From: Aeromonas fluvialis | GTDB lineage: Bacteria; Pseudomonadota; Gammaproteobacteria; Enterobacterales; Aeromonadaceae | Assembly: GCF_000819885.1 (NCBI RefSeq) | Contig: NZ_CDBO01000035.1 | Coordinates: forward strand, 1-64,000 | DNA length: 64,000 bases | Reading direction: 5' to 3' | Part shown: positions 29,678 to 43,135 of the stretch, piece by piece | How positions within the stretch are numbered: the first letter of the stretch is position 1 | Layout: each line of letters begins with the position of its first letter | Notes under the pieces: model-generated | Seen by the model: only the letters and a program-made list of their open reading frames with translations | The model's database searches: none | What the model was told of the DNA's origin: nothing | Program-made: the position numbers and the translations under genes

Positions 29678-30982
29678 TCAACGCTCCCAGTATACCTCTT
29701 CCAGGCTGTCCTCTTTCTCCGGCAAACCGCGGGAGAGACGGGGACTGCTCTGGGCCAGCACTTCATAGCTGACGCGGTTGGCATATTTGCACACCTGGGC
29801 CAGCGAGGAGTAGGTCAGGAACTCGGAGATATGCTTGGCGGAGTTGGGCACATTCATCCGGTGATAGGAGTTGGCCACCATGTCGTGCAACACGGCGGAA
29901 AGTGCGCCATCCCCTGCCCCGTTGGTGTTCTTGATCTTCTCCGGGCCACCCATGTACGGGGAGATATGGGAGTAGATACGGGCAGGCTTGCGGCACTTGG
30001 CACGGGCCATCGGGCGGCTGAACTCATACATGTTGAACTCGGGGATAACGCCGGGCAGCAGAGTATGAGTGGTCTCGCGCTTGTAGTCCTCGTCGGTGTA
30101 GCTCGCCATGTAGAGGCCGATGGGACCAGCGGTACAGAGCACCATGTCGGCCCAATCGAGTGCCTTGTCGGCCGCACCAAGCGGATCTGCGATGCCGGTC
30201 AGGGCTTCACCTTCATCTTCGTTCATCGCCAGCACGGTCACGTTCTCGGCAATGAAGTCGCGCCACCACTGGGGGTTCTCATCGATGACGAAACGGGTGC
30301 CCAGGGTCAGCACTACAGGAATTCCGGCCTCACGGGCATAACGGACGGCAGCCATCGCAGCCTCTTTCATCGGGTCGCCATCGTCACCGCGCACCAGATA
30401 GGCGGTGATCACCAGTGCAGACGCCCCCTTGATCACCTCTTCCGGAATGTGCTGCACATCCAGCTGGTTCATCTTGCCTGCGTTGATGCCGAAGCTGCGC
30501 TCGCCACACTCGGTGATAAAGGTGAAGCAGCGACCGATGGGGCCATCGACTGGCTGCAGATAGTCCAGATTGACACGGGAAGAGGTGTTGCACAGATAAC
30601 GGTAGGCGTAGCAGCCGATGCGGATATCCTGGCTCATCACCCCCAACAGGATGGAGTGGGAGTCGGCCAATACCGAGTAGTTGTGTACCGTGTTGCCTAT
30701 GGTGCCGCCGGCAAACTCGCTCACTACCATGTTGTTGGTCTTGAGCTCGTCATAGATACGTTCGGCCACCTCGTCATTGATGACGACGGAGTGCCCCTTG
30801 CTCAGGCCATAACGGATCAGAAAGTCTTCATCCACATGCGCTTCGATATCAACCAGGGTCTGATCAATCCCGACGACGTAGGCTTTGCCCAGCTCGGTTA
30901 ACAGGGGATTTTGCGGCACCAGGGGATCGCGTCTGTCGACAGGGAAGTAGTGTTTGGACTTGCGCTGACCGGGAAATTTCAT
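29678..30982 (-). CDS. gsk: Inosine/guanosine kinase
   Basis: Phosphorylates guanosine and inosine to GMP and IMP in purine salvage. The 434-aa product has the same length as E. coli Gsk and a PfkB-type fold. The signature NTNGAGDGALSAVL carries the catalytic aspartate, and FAGGTIGNTVHN lies near the substrate pocket. The start MKFPGQRKSKHYF is the family start. It is monocistronic. Together with guaBA and purF it gives the window several purine genes, but they are not adjacent. Confidence 0.95.
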   Translation of the reverse strand: MKFPGQRKSKHYFPVDRRDPLVPQNPLLTELGKAYVVGIDQTLVDIEAHVDEDFLIRYGLSKGHSVVINDEVAERIYDELKTNNMVVSEFAGGTIGNTVHNYSVLADSHSILLGVMSQDIRIGCYAYRYLCNTSSRVNLDYLQPVDGPIGRCFTFITECGERSFGINAGKMNQLDVQHIPEEVIKGASALVITAYLVRGDDGDPMKEAAMAAVRYAREAGIPVVLTLGTRFVIDENPQWWRDFIAENVTVLAMNEDEGEALTGIADPLGAADKALDWADMVLCTAGPIGLYMASYTDEDYKRETTHTLLPGVIPEFNMYEFSRPMARAKCRKPARIYSHISPYMGGPEKIKNTNGAGDGALSAVLHDMVANSYHRMNVPNSAKHISEFLTYSSLAQVCKYANRVSYEVLAQSSPRLSRGLPEKEDSLEEVYWER

Positions 30983-31114
30983 GGCAATGTTCTGTGCTCT
31001 GGGGGAAAGAGGGGCGGGATTTTAACACAATCCACCGTCCCGAAAAGTCGCCCTGTTTAAATAATGGAGTCAGTATAGACAAGGCCTGCAAGGAAAAACG
31101 TTTGCCTTTTAACC

Positions 31115-31144
31115 ATAAAAAAAACCACCCCGCCCGGGGTGGTT
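31115..31144 (-). terminator. Terminator of the MAPEG gene
   Basis: A 9-bp stem AACCACCCC / GGGGTGGTT, followed on the minus strand by a T8 tract, 26 bases past the MAPEG stop. Confidence 0.92.
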
Positions 31145-31169
31145 CCCTAGCACAAAAAAGCGTCGATTG

Positions 31170-31562
31170 TCAGGCGGCCGCCATGCCCTGCAACAGGGCC
31201 TGCACCGAGAAGAGGCCGAGTGCGAGCCAGAACAGCAAGGTGCCCAGAAAACGGGGCACATTGGGGGCTTTGGGGATCTGGATGCCGATGGCATGCAGGA
31301 TGCGGCCGACCAACAGCATAGCGCCACCAGCATGCAGCCAGAACGCACCGGCACCGGAGAGCTCGCACAGCGCCATCAGCAGCAGGGTCAACGGCACATA
31401 CTCGGCGAAGTTGCCGTGGGCCCGGATCGCAGCCAGCAGCTCGGGGGCTTCCCCCTGCCCTATCATCACCCCGAACTGGGCGCGGCGTCTGACCACCCAG
31501 AAGGAGAGCCCCAGAAACAGCAGCCCCAGCAGGCCGGCGTAAATCAGCGTGATATGTACCAT
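31170..31562 (-). CDS. MAPEG family membrane protein (YecN-like)
   Basis: A 130-aa inner-membrane protein with four predicted helices. The family signature RAHGNFAEYVPLTLLLMAL is clear, with a final GTLLFWLALGLFSVQALL helix. MAPEG proteins are glutathione-linked or eicosanoid-related in eukaryotes; bacterial YecN-type members have no firm function. It lies 34 bases downstream of hemH on the same strand, so it is probably cotranscribed with it. Confidence 0.85.
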   Translation of the reverse strand: MVHITLIYAGLLGLLFLGLSFWVVRRRAQFGVMIGQGEAPELLAAIRAHGNFAEYVPLTLLLMALCELSGAGAFWLHAGGAMLLVGRILHAIGIQIPKAPNVPRFLGTLLFWLALGLFSVQALLQGMAAA

Positions 31563-31596
31563 GACTCAACTCCTTGTTTGACTGACTGCCGGTCAC

Positions 31597-32571
31597 TCAT
31601 GCCAATTCACGGCAAATGAGCGAGACCATCATCCTGATGTGGGCCTGATCACTGTTGAGGGCCGGAATATATTCAAACTGCTCGCCACCGGCCTCCATGA
31701 AGATCTCCCTGTTCTGCACCTGGATCTCCTCGAGGGTTTCGAGGCAGTCGGCGGCAAAAGCAGGGCAAATCACATCGAGCCGCTTGATCCCGGTGGTCGG
31801 CAGGCCTGCAATGGTCACGTCGGTGTAGGGCTTGAGCCACTCCTCCTTGCCAAAGCGGGACTGGAAACTGGCCGTCCACTGCCCGGCCTGCAGCCCGAGC
31901 GCCTCGGCCAGCAGGGTGGCGGTATGGCGACACTGGTGGCCATAGGGATCCCCTTCGTTCTCGTAACGCTCGGGAATACCGTGAAAAGACATCAGCAGGT
32001 GATCCCCCTGGCCGTGCTGCTCCCAGTGACGGCGCACGCTCATGGCCAACGCCTGGATGTATTCCGGATGGGCGTGGTAATCGCGGATGAGCCGCACCAC
32101 CGGCAGATTGCGTTCTCTTTTCATCGCCTTGGCCCAGGCATCGAACACGGAAGCCGTGGTACTCACCGAATATTGCGGATAGAGAGGTAAAAGGATCACC
32201 CGGTTGACCCCCTTGGCCTTGAGCGCCTGCCAGCCATCATTCACTGATGGGGAACCATAGGTCATCGCCAGCTCCACCGGCACCTCGACCCCCTCCCGCT
32301 TGAGCTCCTGCTCCAGCGCGGCGCGCTGCTGTTGGCTGATGACCATCAGCGGCGAGCCCTGCTCGGTCCACACCTGCTGATAGAGCCTGGCCACTTTGGG
32401 CGATCGGGTCGGCAAGATGATGAAGTGGAGCAACGGGCACCAGAGATAACGAGGCAGATCAACCACCCGGCGATCGTGCAGGAACTGGCTGAGAAACGCT
32501 TTAACGGCTGCGGTGGTCGGCGCGGCTGGGGTACCCAGATTGACCAGCAATATTCCGGTTTTCGTGGTCAC
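31597..32571 (-). CDS. hemH: Ferrochelatase
   Basis: Inserts Fe2+ into protoporphyrin IX, the last step of haem synthesis; peripheral inner-membrane enzyme. The 324-aa product has GILLVNLGTPAAPT, YGSPSVNDG, LLPLYPQYS and the catalytic histidine in LLMSFHGIPERY, ending with DVICPAFAADCLETLEEI. Translation probably begins at GTG (32571), which has AGGAAG 5 bases upstream; a GTG at 32595 with no such site would add 8 residues. It follows adk and its terminator. Confidence 0.95.
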   Translation of the reverse strand: MTTKTGILLVNLGTPAAPTTAAVKAFLSQFLHDRRVVDLPRYLWCPLLHFIILPTRSPKVARLYQQVWTEQGSPLMVISQQQRAALEQELKREGVEVPVELAMTYGSPSVNDGWQALKAKGVNRVILLPLYPQYSVSTTASVFDAWAKAMKRERNLPVVRLIRDYHAHPEYIQALAMSVRRHWEQHGQGDHLLMSFHGIPERYENEGDPYGHQCRHTATLLAEALGLQAGQWTASFQSRFGKEEWLKPYTDVTIAGLPTTGIKRLDVICPAFAADCLETLEEIQVQNREIFMEAGGEQFEYIPALNSDQAHIRMMVSLICRELA

Positions 32572-32599
32572 ATTGGCTTCCTGTCTATCTGTCACTACG

Positions 32600-32623
32600 C
32601 AAAAAGGGCCCCGCAGGGCCCTT
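32600..32623 (-). terminator. Terminator of adk
   Basis: An AAGGGCCC / GGGCCCTT stem with a CGCA loop and a T5 tract on the minus strand, 47 bases past the adk stop and just upstream of hemH. Confidence 0.9.
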
Positions 32624-32669
32624 CTCTTTATTTACCTGATGGCACGGGAAACGGTTCCGGCAGCAAAGA

Positions 32670-33617
<948 letters not shown>

Positions 33618-34376
33618 TCAACAACTGTCAGATGTGACAGGCAGGCCGCTATGGAACCGGAACTGGGGATCTGGCGAGCAGATAAGCTCGGCTTCCAGTT
33701 TGCCAAAGAAGGCCACCCGCTCGCTGATATCCTCCCCTGCATATTGCTCGGCCAAGGCCAGATAGTCCTGATAGTGGCGCGCTTCGGAGCGCAGCAAAGA
33801 GACATAGAAGCGGCTCAGCTCTTCGTCTAGATGGGGCGCCAGCTTGGCAAAACGCTCGCAAGAGCGGGCCTCGATGTAGGCGCCGATGATCATCTTGTCG
33901 ACTATGGTGGCTGGCTCATGGGTGCGCACATGCTGCATCAATTGGCGGGCATAGCGGGAAGCGGTCACCGGCCCGTACTCGATGCCGCGGGCCTGCATGA
34001 TCTCCAGCACCTGCTCGAAGTGATGCAGCTCCTCCTGAATAAGCCGTACCATGGGAAACAGCAGCGGATTGCGCGCCAGTTCGGCAAAGACGGTACGATC
34101 AGACTCCCCCATGGTGCGCTTGCCCAAAATCTCGGCCTTCTCCGGGATGGCATCCAGCTCGCGATAAAACTCTAGCTTGGGCAGCAAATGGCGCTTTCCT
34201 TTGGGCAGGCAGTAGCGACGCACCAGACTGTGGGCTGTGAGCGCGGCCTTGGTCTCGCAGTTGGCGTGATCGATGAGCAGGGTCGGCAGGTGGGCGGGAT
34301 CCCGCGCCATCGCCACCCACTCATCGGGCGTCTCGCACTGCAAAAACTGGCGCACTGGGGCTAGCAGATCATCCAT
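33618..34376 (-). CDS. miaE: tRNA 2-methylthio-N6-isopentenyladenosine-37 hydroxylase
   Basis: Di-iron monooxygenase that hydroxylates ms2i6A37 in tRNAs reading UNN codons. The 252-aa all-helical product has diiron ligand motifs visible in EELHHFEQV and in the second E...ExxH pair, EARSCERFAKL ... SEARHYQDYL. The start MDDLLAPVRQFL is plausible. Its terminator follows at 33521. Confidence 0.93.
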   Translation of the reverse strand: MDDLLAPVRQFLQCETPDEWVAMARDPAHLPTLLIDHANCETKAALTAHSLVRRYCLPKGKRHLLPKLEFYRELDAIPEKAEILGKRTMGESDRTVFAELARNPLLFPMVRLIQEELHHFEQVLEIMQARGIEYGPVTASRYARQLMQHVRTHEPATIVDKMIIGAYIEARSCERFAKLAPHLDEELSRFYVSLLRSEARHYQDYLALAEQYAGEDISERVAFFGKLEAELICSPDPQFRFHSGLPVTSDSC

Positions 34377-34539
34377 CTGAACTCTCGTTTGTTAAACACG
34401 TCGGTTAAAAGCGTATCGGTCATACACGTTGCCGCCTATGCTAGCGGATCCTGCTGGCCGTGCCCATATCCGGCAAGATAAGTGAATACTTATCAAACAG
34501 ATATCTTCTCGCCTTCGACCCGAAACGCGCAAAAACGAC

Positions 34540-34562
34540 AATGGGGGCCACTGGCCCCCATT
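34540..34562 (-). terminator. Terminator of cvpA-purF
   Basis: An AATGGGGGCC / GGCCCCCATT stem followed on the minus strand by GTCGTTTTT, 32 bases past the purF stop. Confidence 0.85.
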
Positions 34563-34593
34563 TCGCTATCCCATCCGGCAAACCCGTAAACGT

Positions 34594-36114
34594 TTAACTG
34601 CCTTCGTTAAAAATTTCCAGATTGCTGGTGCCTTCCTGCCATTCACGCACCGCTTTGGTGTCATCGTTGCGCAGGGCGTTGAGGTGATCCAGATAGGATT
34701 GATCCACGTCGGAGGTGACATAGTGGCCGTTGAACACCGAGGTCTCGAAATGACGCAGGTCCGGGTTGATCTCCCGCACTGCCGCTTCCAGATCTTCCAG
34801 ATCCTGGAAAATGAGGCCATCGGCACCGATCAGCTTGCACACCTCTTCCACTTCACGGCCGTGGGCGATCAGCTCGTTGGCGGTAGGCATATCGATGCCA
34901 TAGACGTTGGGGAAACGAATTTCCGGTGCCGCCGAGGCGAAGTAGACCTTGGCCGCTCCCGCTTCACGGGCCATCTGGATGATCTGTTCGGAGGTGGTAC
35001 CGCGCACTATGCTGTCATCCACCAGCAACACCTTCTTGCCCTTGAATTCGGAGCTGATGGCGTTGAGCTTGCGACGTACCGACTTCTTGCGCTGGGTCTG
35101 GCCCGGCATGATGAAGGTTCGGCCGATGTAGCGATTCTTCACGAAGCCCTGACGGTATGGCAGGTCGAGGGTGTGGGCGATCTCCAACGCCACGTCGCAG
35201 GAGGTCTCGGGGATGGGGATGACCACATCGACGTCGAGATCTTCCCACTCGCGGGCAATCTTCTGACCCAGTTTGCGACCCATGTTGAGGCGGGCAGCAT
35301 AGACCGAGACCTTGTCGATACAGGAGTCGGGACGAGCAAAGTAGACATATTCGAAGATGCAGGAGCTCATCTGCGGGTTCTCCGCACACTGCTCGGAGAA
35401 GAGCTGACCCTGCTCTGTGATGTAGATGGCCTCGCCCGGTGCAATGTCGCGCACCGTTTCGAAGCCGATGGCATCGAGCGCCACGCTCTCGGAGGCAAGC
35501 ATGTACTCCACCTGCCCCTGCTCGTCCTGACGACGACCGAGGATCAGCGGACGAATGCCGTTGGGATCGCGAAACCCGATGAGGCCATGACCTATCACCA
35601 GCGAAACCACCGCATAGGCACCGCGGATCTGCTGATGAACCTTGCGCACCGCAGCGAAGATATCTTCGGGGCGCAGGGCCATCTTGTCACAGCGATCCAG
35701 CTCGTGAGCCAGCACGTTCAACAACACTTCGGAATCCGAGGTGGTGTTGATATGACGGCGGGCCACCTTGAACTGCTGCTCCTTGAGATCCTTGGCGTTG
35801 GTGAGGTTGCCGTTATGGGCCAGCACCATGCCGTAGGGAGAGTTCACGTAAAAAGGTTGGGCTTCAGCGGCACTGGAGCTGCCTGCGGTGGGATATCTGA
35901 CATGTCCTATGCCGATATGCCCCTTCAGTCGCTGCATGTGGCGCACTTCAAACACGTCCTTCACCAGGCCATTGGCCTTGCGTTGCCGGAAGTTTCCACT
36001 ATCAATGGTCACAATCCCGGCGGCATCCTGTCCCCTGTGCTGCAACACCGTCAAGGCGTCGTAGAGGGCCTGATTGACGGGGGTGGTGCCAACTATACCG
36101 ACAATACCACACAT
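34594..36114 (-). CDS. purF: Amidophosphoribosyltransferase
   Basis: First committed step of de novo purine synthesis: PRPP plus glutamine gives phosphoribosylamine. The 506-aa product has an N-terminal Ntn-type glutaminase with the nucleophile Cys2 (MCGIVGIVG), RYPTAGSSS and HNGNLTN, and a C-terminal phosphoribosyltransferase domain with the PRPP motif [17 protein letters not shown]. It lies 21 bases downstream of cvpA with a PurR box upstream of the pair, the same operon as in E. coli. Confidence 0.97.
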   Translation of the reverse strand: MCGIVGIVGTTPVNQALYDALTVLQHRGQDAAGIVTIDSGNFRQRKANGLVKDVFEVRHMQRLKGHIGIGHVRYPTAGSSSAAEAQPFYVNSPYGMVLAHNGNLTNAKDLKEQQFKVARRHINTTSDSEVLLNVLAHELDRCDKMALRPEDIFAAVRKVHQQIRGAYAVVSLVIGHGLIGFRDPNGIRPLILGRRQDEQGQVEYMLASESVALDAIGFETVRDIAPGEAIYITEQGQLFSEQCAENPQMSSCIFEYVYFARPDSCIDKVSVYAARLNMGRKLGQKIAREWEDLDVDVVIPIPETSCDVALEIAHTLDLPYRQGFVKNRYIGRTFIMPGQTQRKKSVRRKLNAISSEFKGKKVLLVDDSIVRGTTSEQIIQMAREAGAAKVYFASAAPEIRFPNVYGIDMPTANELIAHGREVEEVCKLIGADGLIFQDLEDLEAAVREINPDLRHFETSVFNGHYVTSDVDQSYLDHLNALRNDDTKAVREWQEGTSNLEIFNEGS

Positions 36115-36135
36115 GTCTTTGCTACCTCGAAGTCA

Positions 36136-36624
36136 CTATACCTGTTTAAGAAAACTCGATGAGTTCAACATGAACCCGAAGAACCACTGAATAACCGGCT
36201 TGAACTCCGGCACCAGCTTGGACGCCACCCACCAGTCACTCTGGGAGAGGCTGGTAAAGGTATCCATGAAAAAAAGCAGGGCACTGACGATCAGCACCCC
36301 GCGAATTGCGCCGAAGCAGACTCCCAGCACCCGATCGGTACCCGAGAGCCCCGTCTTGTCCACCAACAAGCCCACCACATAGTTGACCACACTGCCGAGG
36401 ATCAGGGTCACCACGAACAGGGCGGCAATCGCCAATCCATTGCGTACCAGGGCATCGGAGAAGGAGGTGAAATAGACGGCAAGATCGGGATAGAAGTGGC
36501 TGGCAATAAAGAAGGCGACGAACCAGGTGACGAGAGACATGGCCTCCTTGACGAAGCCGCGTACCAGGCTGATGAGGGCAGAAAAACCGACGATACCGAT
36601 GATGGCGTAATCAATCCAGACCAT
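36136..36624 (-). CDS. cvpA: CvpA family inner-membrane protein
   Basis: A 162-aa protein with four hydrophobic helices (WIDYAIIGIVGFSALISLVR, AMSLVTWFVAFFIASHF, LAIAALFVVTLILGSVVNYV, and one in IRGVLIVSALLFF). In E. coli it is needed for colicin V production and envelope stress tolerance; its biochemical role is unclear. It is the first gene of cvpA-purF, under the PurR box at 36661. Confidence 0.95.
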   Translation of the reverse strand: MVWIDYAIIGIVGFSALISLVRGFVKEAMSLVTWFVAFFIASHFYPDLAVYFTSFSDALVRNGLAIAALFVVTLILGSVVNYVVGLLVDKTGLSGTDRVLGVCFGAIRGVLIVSALLFFMDTFTSLSQSDWWVASKLVPEFKPVIQWFFGFMLNSSSFLKQV

Positions 36625-36660
36625 AGAAAAAGATGTCCTGCGAAATTGCGGCGCAGTCTA

Positions 36661-36676
36661 ACAAAAACGATTGCGC
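36661..36676 (-). promoter_or_regulatory. PurR operator of cvpA-purF
   Basis: On the minus strand GCGCAATCGTTTTTGT matches the PurR consensus ANGCAANCGNTTNCNT, including the central GCAANCGNTT core, 37 bases upstream of cvpA. This predicts repression by PurR with hypoxanthine or guanine. Confidence 0.8.
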
Positions 36677-36766
36677 ATTGCTTGATAAAATTGTGTTAAC
36701 TGTTGAAAGCCTGCGATTGGCGCTGATTTTTTCGCCACCAAAACGGTTGGCTGGCGCCAGAATGCA

Positions 36767-36793
36767 CAACGCCATGGCATGGCCATGGCGTTG
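36767..36793 (-). terminator. Hairpin after serS
   Basis: CAACGCCATGG pairs with CCATGGCGTTG 18 bases past the serS stop. It lacks a clear T tract, so termination strength is doubtful; it also contains CCATGG dyads. Confidence 0.5.
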
Positions 36794-36810
36794 TTGTCTG
36801 CAACGAACGC

Positions 36811-38410
<1,600 letters not shown>

Positions 38411-39748
38411 TCAGGGGCGCCGTTTATGGGGACTCTGACGGTCCAGATCATGGAGATAATCGAGCTTCTGGGCGATCTGCTTCTCAAGGCCGCGATCAGT
38501 GGGCTGATAGTACCGTTTGCCCGCCAGCTCGGGCGGGAAATACTCCTCGCCGGCGGCATAGGCACCCGGCTCGTCATGGGCATAGCGATACTCGGCGCCA
38601 TAGCCCAGATCGCTCATCAGCTTGGTCGGCGCGTTGCGCAGATGCACCGGCACCTCGAAGTCAGGCTGGTTTTTGGCATCATGAAGCGCCGCCTTCCAGG
38701 CGGTGTAGACCGCATTGCTCTTGGGGGCACAGGCGAGATAGACGATCGCCTGGGCGATGGCTCGCTCCCCTTCCGCCGGGCCGATGCGATGAAAGCAATC
38801 CCAGGCCGACAGGGCAACCTGCATGGCACGGGGATCGGCATTGCCTACATCTTCCGAGGCTATCGCCAGCAAGCGGCGGGCGATGTAGAGCGGATCGCAA
38901 CCGGCACTCACCATGCGGGCATACCAGTAGAGCGCCGCATCCGGCGCCGAGCCGCGAATGGATTTGTGTACCGCCGAGATGAGGTCATAGAAGTGATCCC
39001 CCCCCTTGTCGAAACGGGCCACATGCTCCCCCACCACGGCGGCGAGCAGGGTGCTGTCGATCACCCGCGCCCCTGTACCATCGCTTTCGGCCATGTCGGC
39101 CAACAGCTCGAGATAGTTGAGGGATTTGCGCCCGTCGCCGTCCACCGCCTTGGCCAGTGCCTCTTTGACGCCGGGGGTAAACGTGAGCGCCGGATCATTG
39201 AGGCCGCGGGGGTCCTGCATCGCCTGATCGATCATGGCGAGGATATCCTCCTCCTCCAGTCGCTTTAACAGATAGACCCGGGCCCGGGATAACAGCGCGT
39301 TGTTGAGTTCGAACGAGGGGTTTTCGGTGGTGGCGCCAATAAAGGTGATGGTGCCATCTTCGATGTGGGGCAGGAACACATCCTGCTGGCTCTTGTTAAA
39401 ACGGTGCACCTCATCCACGAACAGGATGGTGCGCACCCCGCGCCAACTGTTCTCTTTGGCCTTGTCGATAGCGGCACGGATCTCCTTGATGCCGGAGGTC
39501 ACCGCCGAGAGCCGCTCCACTTCCGCCTGACAGTAGTGAGCCATCAGCTCCGCCAGTGTGGTCTTGCCGGTACCGGGTGGTCCCCACAGGATCATGGAGT
39601 GGCAGTGACCTGCCAGGATCGCTTTGCGCAGGGGCTTGTCAGGCCCCAGGATATGCTGCTGACCGATATACTGGTCGAGATTTTGCGGCCGCATCCGGGC
39701 CGCCAGCGGACGAAAGTCCGACGAGAAATCCAGCGAGAGATTGCTCAT
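38411..39748 (-). CDS. rarA: Replication-associated recombination protein RarA (MgsA)
   Basis: AAA+ ATPase acting at stalled replication forks. The 445-aa product has Walker A in [14 protein letters not shown] (about residues 54-66), Walker B in [16 protein letters not shown], sensor 1 in [11 protein letters not shown], and C-terminal oligomerisation helices including [17 protein letters not shown]. Its ATG overlaps the lolA stop by one base, giving the lolA-rarA pair seen in E. coli. Confidence 0.95.
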   Translation of the reverse strand: MSNLSLDFSSDFRPLAARMRPQNLDQYIGQQHILGPDKPLRKAILAGHCHSMILWGPPGTGKTTLAELMAHYCQAEVERLSAVTSGIKEIRAAIDKAKENSWRGVRTILFVDEVHRFNKSQQDVFLPHIEDGTITFIGATTENPSFELNNALLSRARVYLLKRLEEEDILAMIDQAMQDPRGLNDPALTFTPGVKEALAKAVDGDGRKSLNYLELLADMAESDGTGARVIDSTLLAAVVGEHVARFDKGGDHFYDLISAVHKSIRGSAPDAALYWYARMVSAGCDPLYIARRLLAIASEDVGNADPRAMQVALSAWDCFHRIGPAEGERAIAQAIVYLACAPKSNAVYTAWKAALHDAKNQPDFEVPVHLRNAPTKLMSDLGYGAEYRYAHDEPGAYAAGEEYFPPELAGKRYYQPTDRGLEKQIAQKLDYLHDLDRQSPHKRRP

Positions 39749-40368
39749 CAGCGCTGATCATCCAACTCGACCCCCTGCGGGATCTTGAAGACAAACTCGT
39801 TACCCTTGAGCACCGGCTTGCGGTTGAAGTTATTGAGGGTAAATTCGGTCCACTGCCCCTGCGCCTCTTTCACATCAAAACGACTGATGTGGTTGTCGCG
39901 ATCGAAGGTGACGCGGAAGGAGGAGATAAGCTCGCTCGGGTCACGGCTGGTGACAGTGTAGACATCCCCCTGCCGGGTCACGTCGTAGTGCTTCCACTGC
40001 TTGTCGTCATTGCCGGTGATGAGCACAAAGGGAGTGTTGAGCACCGCATCCTTCATGTTGAGGGCGGTAACCTGCTCGACGAAGGGATCGTATACCCAGA
40101 CATCCTTGCCATCAGCCACGATCAGGCTCTCGTCAGGGACAGTGGTGTGCCAATTGAAATGGTTGGGGCGTTGCACCACCAGATCGCCGCTGGCGCGTTG
40201 TAGCTCCTTGCCCTTGCTGTCGTAGACCGTCTGGGAAAACGTAGCAGAGAAGAGGCTGACACTGGCAAGCTTCTGTTTGAGATCGCTGGCGGCATCGGCC
40301 CACACCTGGCTGCTGGCAACCAGCAGCATGGATCCGATCAACAGCTGTTTTTTCATCATGCTTTTCAT
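39748..40368 (-). CDS. lolA: Outer-membrane lipoprotein carrier LolA
   Basis: Periplasmic chaperone that carries lipoproteins from LolCDE to LolB. The product is about 206 aa with a signal peptide [20 protein letters not shown] and a cleavage site after VWA. The mature part has [17 protein letters not shown] and a hydrophobic-cavity beta fold. Several ATG codons (40377, 40368, 40359, 40356) could be used; 40368 is my choice but the evidence is thin. It is between ftsK and rarA, as in E. coli. Confidence 0.93.
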   Translation of the reverse strand: MKSMMKKQLLIGSMLLVASSQVWADAASDLKQKLASVSLFSATFSQTVYDSKGKELQRASGDLVVQRPNHFNWHTTVPDESLIVADGKDVWVYDPFVEQVTALNMKDAVLNTPFVLITGNDDKQWKHYDVTRQGDVYTVTSRDPSELISSFRVTFDRDNHISRFDVKEAQGQWTEFTLNNFNRKPVLKGNEFVFKIPQGVELDDQR

Positions 40369-40436
40369 AACGACCATCTCGATAAAAGGCCACGCCCACA
40401 GGGGGCATGGCCAGGATAATAGTGAAAGGGGGCGCC

Positions 40437-42956
40437 TTAGTCCCGCACCGGCGGCGGTGCCAGCACATCGCGCTGACCGTTGCCACCCGGGGCGCTCACA
40501 ATGCCCTGATTTTCCATCTGCTCGATGAGACGAGCGGCCCGGTTGTAACCGATTTTGAACTTGCGCTGCACACTGGAGGTCGAACCACGGCGGGACTCCA
40601 CCACGAAAGCGACCGCCTCGTCGAACAGGGGGTCGAGCTCTTCGTCATCTCCACCACCATATTCGCTGCTGCCGCCCTCGCCGCCCGACTCACCGGAGAG
40701 GATCTCCTCGATATAATTCGGCTCGCCGCGCAATTTCCAGTCCGCCACCACCTTATGCACCTCGTGGTCATCGACAAAGGCACCGTGTACCCGGGTCGGG
40801 TTGGAGGTGCCGGCCGGCATGTAGAGCATGTCGCCCATGCCGAGCAGAGATTCGGCACCACCCTGATCGATGATGGTGCGCGAGTCGATCTTGCTCGACA
40901 CCTGGAACGAGATACGGGTCGGGATGTTGGCCTTGATAAGGCCTGTGATGACATCCACCGACGGACGCTGGGTCGCCAGGATCAGGTGGATACCGGCTGC
41001 CCGTGCCTTCTGGGCGATACGGGCAATCAGCTCTTCCACCTTCTTGCCGACGATCATCATCATGTCGGCGAACTCGTCCACCACCACCACGATATGGGGC
41101 AGCTTCTCCAGCTCTGGCGGTGTCTGATCCATGGAGTCGCCCGGACGCCATAACGGATCGAGCAAGGGGTCACCCTCCTCGATGGCGGCCAGTACCTTAT
41201 CGTTGTAACCCTTGAGGTTGCGCACCCCGACAGCCGACATCAACTTGTAACGACGCTCCATCTCCCCCACACACCAGCGCAAGGCATTGGCGGCGTCCTT
41301 CATGTCGGTCACCACCTCGGTCAACAGATGAGGGATCCCCTCGTAGACCGACAGCTCCAACATCTTGGGGTCGATCATGATGAAGCGCAGATCGTCCGGC
41401 GATGACTTGTAGAGCATGGAGATGATCATGGTGTTCACCCCCACCGATTTACCGGAGCCAGTGGTACCGGCCACCAGCAGGTGCGGCATCTTGGCGAGGT
41501 TGACCACCACCGGCTCGCCGGCGATGTCCTGACCCAGGCCCATGGTGAGCGGATTGCGGCTATCGCGGAACGCATCGCAGTCGAGGGTCTCACGCAGGTA
41601 GACGGTCTGACGCACCCGGTTGGGCAACTCGATCCCCACATAGGTTTTGCCAGGGATCACCTCCACCACCCGCACGCTGCTGGCCGACAGAGAACGGGCC
41701 AGATCGCGGGAGAGATTGGTGATCTTGCTCGCTTTCATACCTGGGGCCAGATCCAGCTCGAAGCGGGTAATGACCGGGCCCGGATAGACGCCGACCACCT
41801 TGGCCTGAACGTTGTAATCGGCGAGCTTGGCCTCCACCAAACGCCCCATCCGCTCCAGCTCATCCTTGGTCATCATCTGGGTCTTGGCCGGTGGACGATC
41901 CAGCAGCTCGAGGCTAGGCAGTGGCGGCAGATTGGCCTGCACGCGGCGCTTGGGTTTGGCCGCCATGGGGACGACAGGGGCAACCGGAGCATCCTCACCC
42001 TCTGCCCATGGCAGATCGAGCTCTTCATCGTCGTCATCGGCAAGGGCACTCCGACGATTGCTGGCGGGCGCGGCCCGTTTGGCCTTTACCACAGGAGCCG
42101 GCTCGTCATCAAACTGAGGATCAAATTCGAAGGTGTCGTCGTCCAGCTCCGGCAGCCACTCTTCCTGCGACTCTTTCTGATTTTTACCCTTGGCGCGACG
42201 CCCCCAGTTATTGTGAGGCTCGTCTTCATCCTCATCATCAAGAGCGATGGCGCCAACGCCCCCCTCCAGCAGGGGATCCGGCCCCTCGTTGCGAGGTTGA
42301 CGCCAGCCACCGGTGAGCCAGCGACCCAGGGTGGTCGGGAGGTGGTAAACGGCACTGACCGAACCCGTACAGGCCGCGCCGATCTGCTCGACGATGGTAA
42401 GCCAGGACCAACCAGTGAAGAGAGTAATACCGGTCGCCACGAAGCAGAGCAGCATCAGGTTGGCCCCGACACCACCAAACAGCGGCACCACGGCAGAGGC
42501 AATCACATCCCCCACCAGCCCGCCGGCAGAGAAGTTTTGCAGATCGTTGAAGTTCATGCTGGCGATGGCGGACATGCCGAGCACGGTCAGAATAAAACCG
42601 ATGATCCGCACCCCCAGGGTGAGGTAATCCACATCGAGCAGGCGGCTTGGCCGCCAGAAGAGGCTCCAACCCAGCAGTACCATCAGTGGTGGAACCAGAT
42701 AGGAGAAAGCACCAAAGGTAAACATGGTCATGTCGGCGAGCCAGGCCCCGGCACTACCGGCGAGGTTCTTCACCTCCCCTTGCCAGGAAGTCTGGGACCA
42801 ACCGGGATCGGCGGGATGATAGGACAGCAGGGCGAGCAGAAGATAAGCAGCCATCAGGGTGATGGCGATCAAGACGGCTTCGAAGATCCGTTGTGTACCT
42901 GATAAAGGAGTAAACAGCTTTTTATCGGCCAAACTCCGGCTCCTTTCTGAGAACAT
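40437..42956 (-). CDS. ftsK: DNA translocase FtsK
   Basis: Septal motor that pumps DNA and activates XerCD at dif. The product is about 839 aa, shorter than the E. coli protein because of a short acidic linker. Four N-terminal transmembrane helices (within about residues 20-180) are followed by an acidic linker ([22 protein letters not shown]) and the motor with Walker A in [13 protein letters not shown], Walker B in [12 protein letters not shown] and [22 protein letters not shown], then a C-terminal winged-helix gamma domain ([20 protein letters not shown]) that reads KOPS. The start is uncertain: the ATG at 42956 lacks a ribosome binding site, whereas a TTG at 42932 has AAGGAG 7 bases upstream. 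Confidence 0.96.
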   Translation of the reverse strand: MFSERSRSLADKKLFTPLSGTQRIFEAVLIAITLMAAYLLLALLSYHPADPGWSQTSWQGEVKNLAGSAGAWLADMTMFTFGAFSYLVPPLMVLLGWSLFWRPSRLLDVDYLTLGVRIIGFILTVLGMSAIASMNFNDLQNFSAGGLVGDVIASAVVPLFGGVGANLMLLCFVATGITLFTGWSWLTIVEQIGAACTGSVSAVYHLPTTLGRWLTGGWRQPRNEGPDPLLEGGVGAIALDDEDEDEPHNNWGRRAKGKNQKESQEEWLPELDDDTFEFDPQFDDEPAPVVKAKRAAPASNRRSALADDDDEELDLPWAEGEDAPVAPVVPMAAKPKRRVQANLPPLPSLELLDRPPAKTQMMTKDELERMGRLVEAKLADYNVQAKVVGVYPGPVITRFELDLAPGMKASKITNLSRDLARSLSASSVRVVEVIPGKTYVGIELPNRVRQTVYLRETLDCDAFRDSRNPLTMGLGQDIAGEPVVVNLAKMPHLLVAGTTGSGKSVGVNTMIISMLYKSSPDDLRFIMIDPKMLELSVYEGIPHLLTEVVTDMKDAANALRWCVGEMERRYKLMSAVGVRNLKGYNDKVLAAIEEGDPLLDPLWRPGDSMDQTPPELEKLPHIVVVVDEFADMMMIVGKKVEELIARIAQKARAAGIHLILATQRPSVDVITGLIKANIPTRISFQVSSKIDSRTIIDQGGAESLLGMGDMLYMPAGTSNPTRVHGAFVDDHEVHKVVADWKLRGEPNYIEEILSGESGGEGGSSEYGGGDDEELDPLFDEAVAFVVESRRGSTSSVQRKFKIGYNRAARLIEQMENQGIVSAPGGNGQRDVLAPPPVRD

Positions 42957-43135
42957 GTAATGCAGGAAAATAAGGGGGCCCAGTATCCCCGAAAAGCCCA
43001 TCGATTGTCAGCCAGTCTCTGATGGGGCGGGGCTAAATTTGCACGCTTCTTTACAAGAAGAAACGAGCGGACTGGCCGCTCGTTTCTGACTGTCATGGTG
43101 TCTCGTATGGAAAATATACTACGGCATAATCTGCG

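Noticed and set aside
29318-30901. 527-codon plus-strand frame opposite gsk
   Set aside because: Shadow frame; gsk matches its family along the full length.
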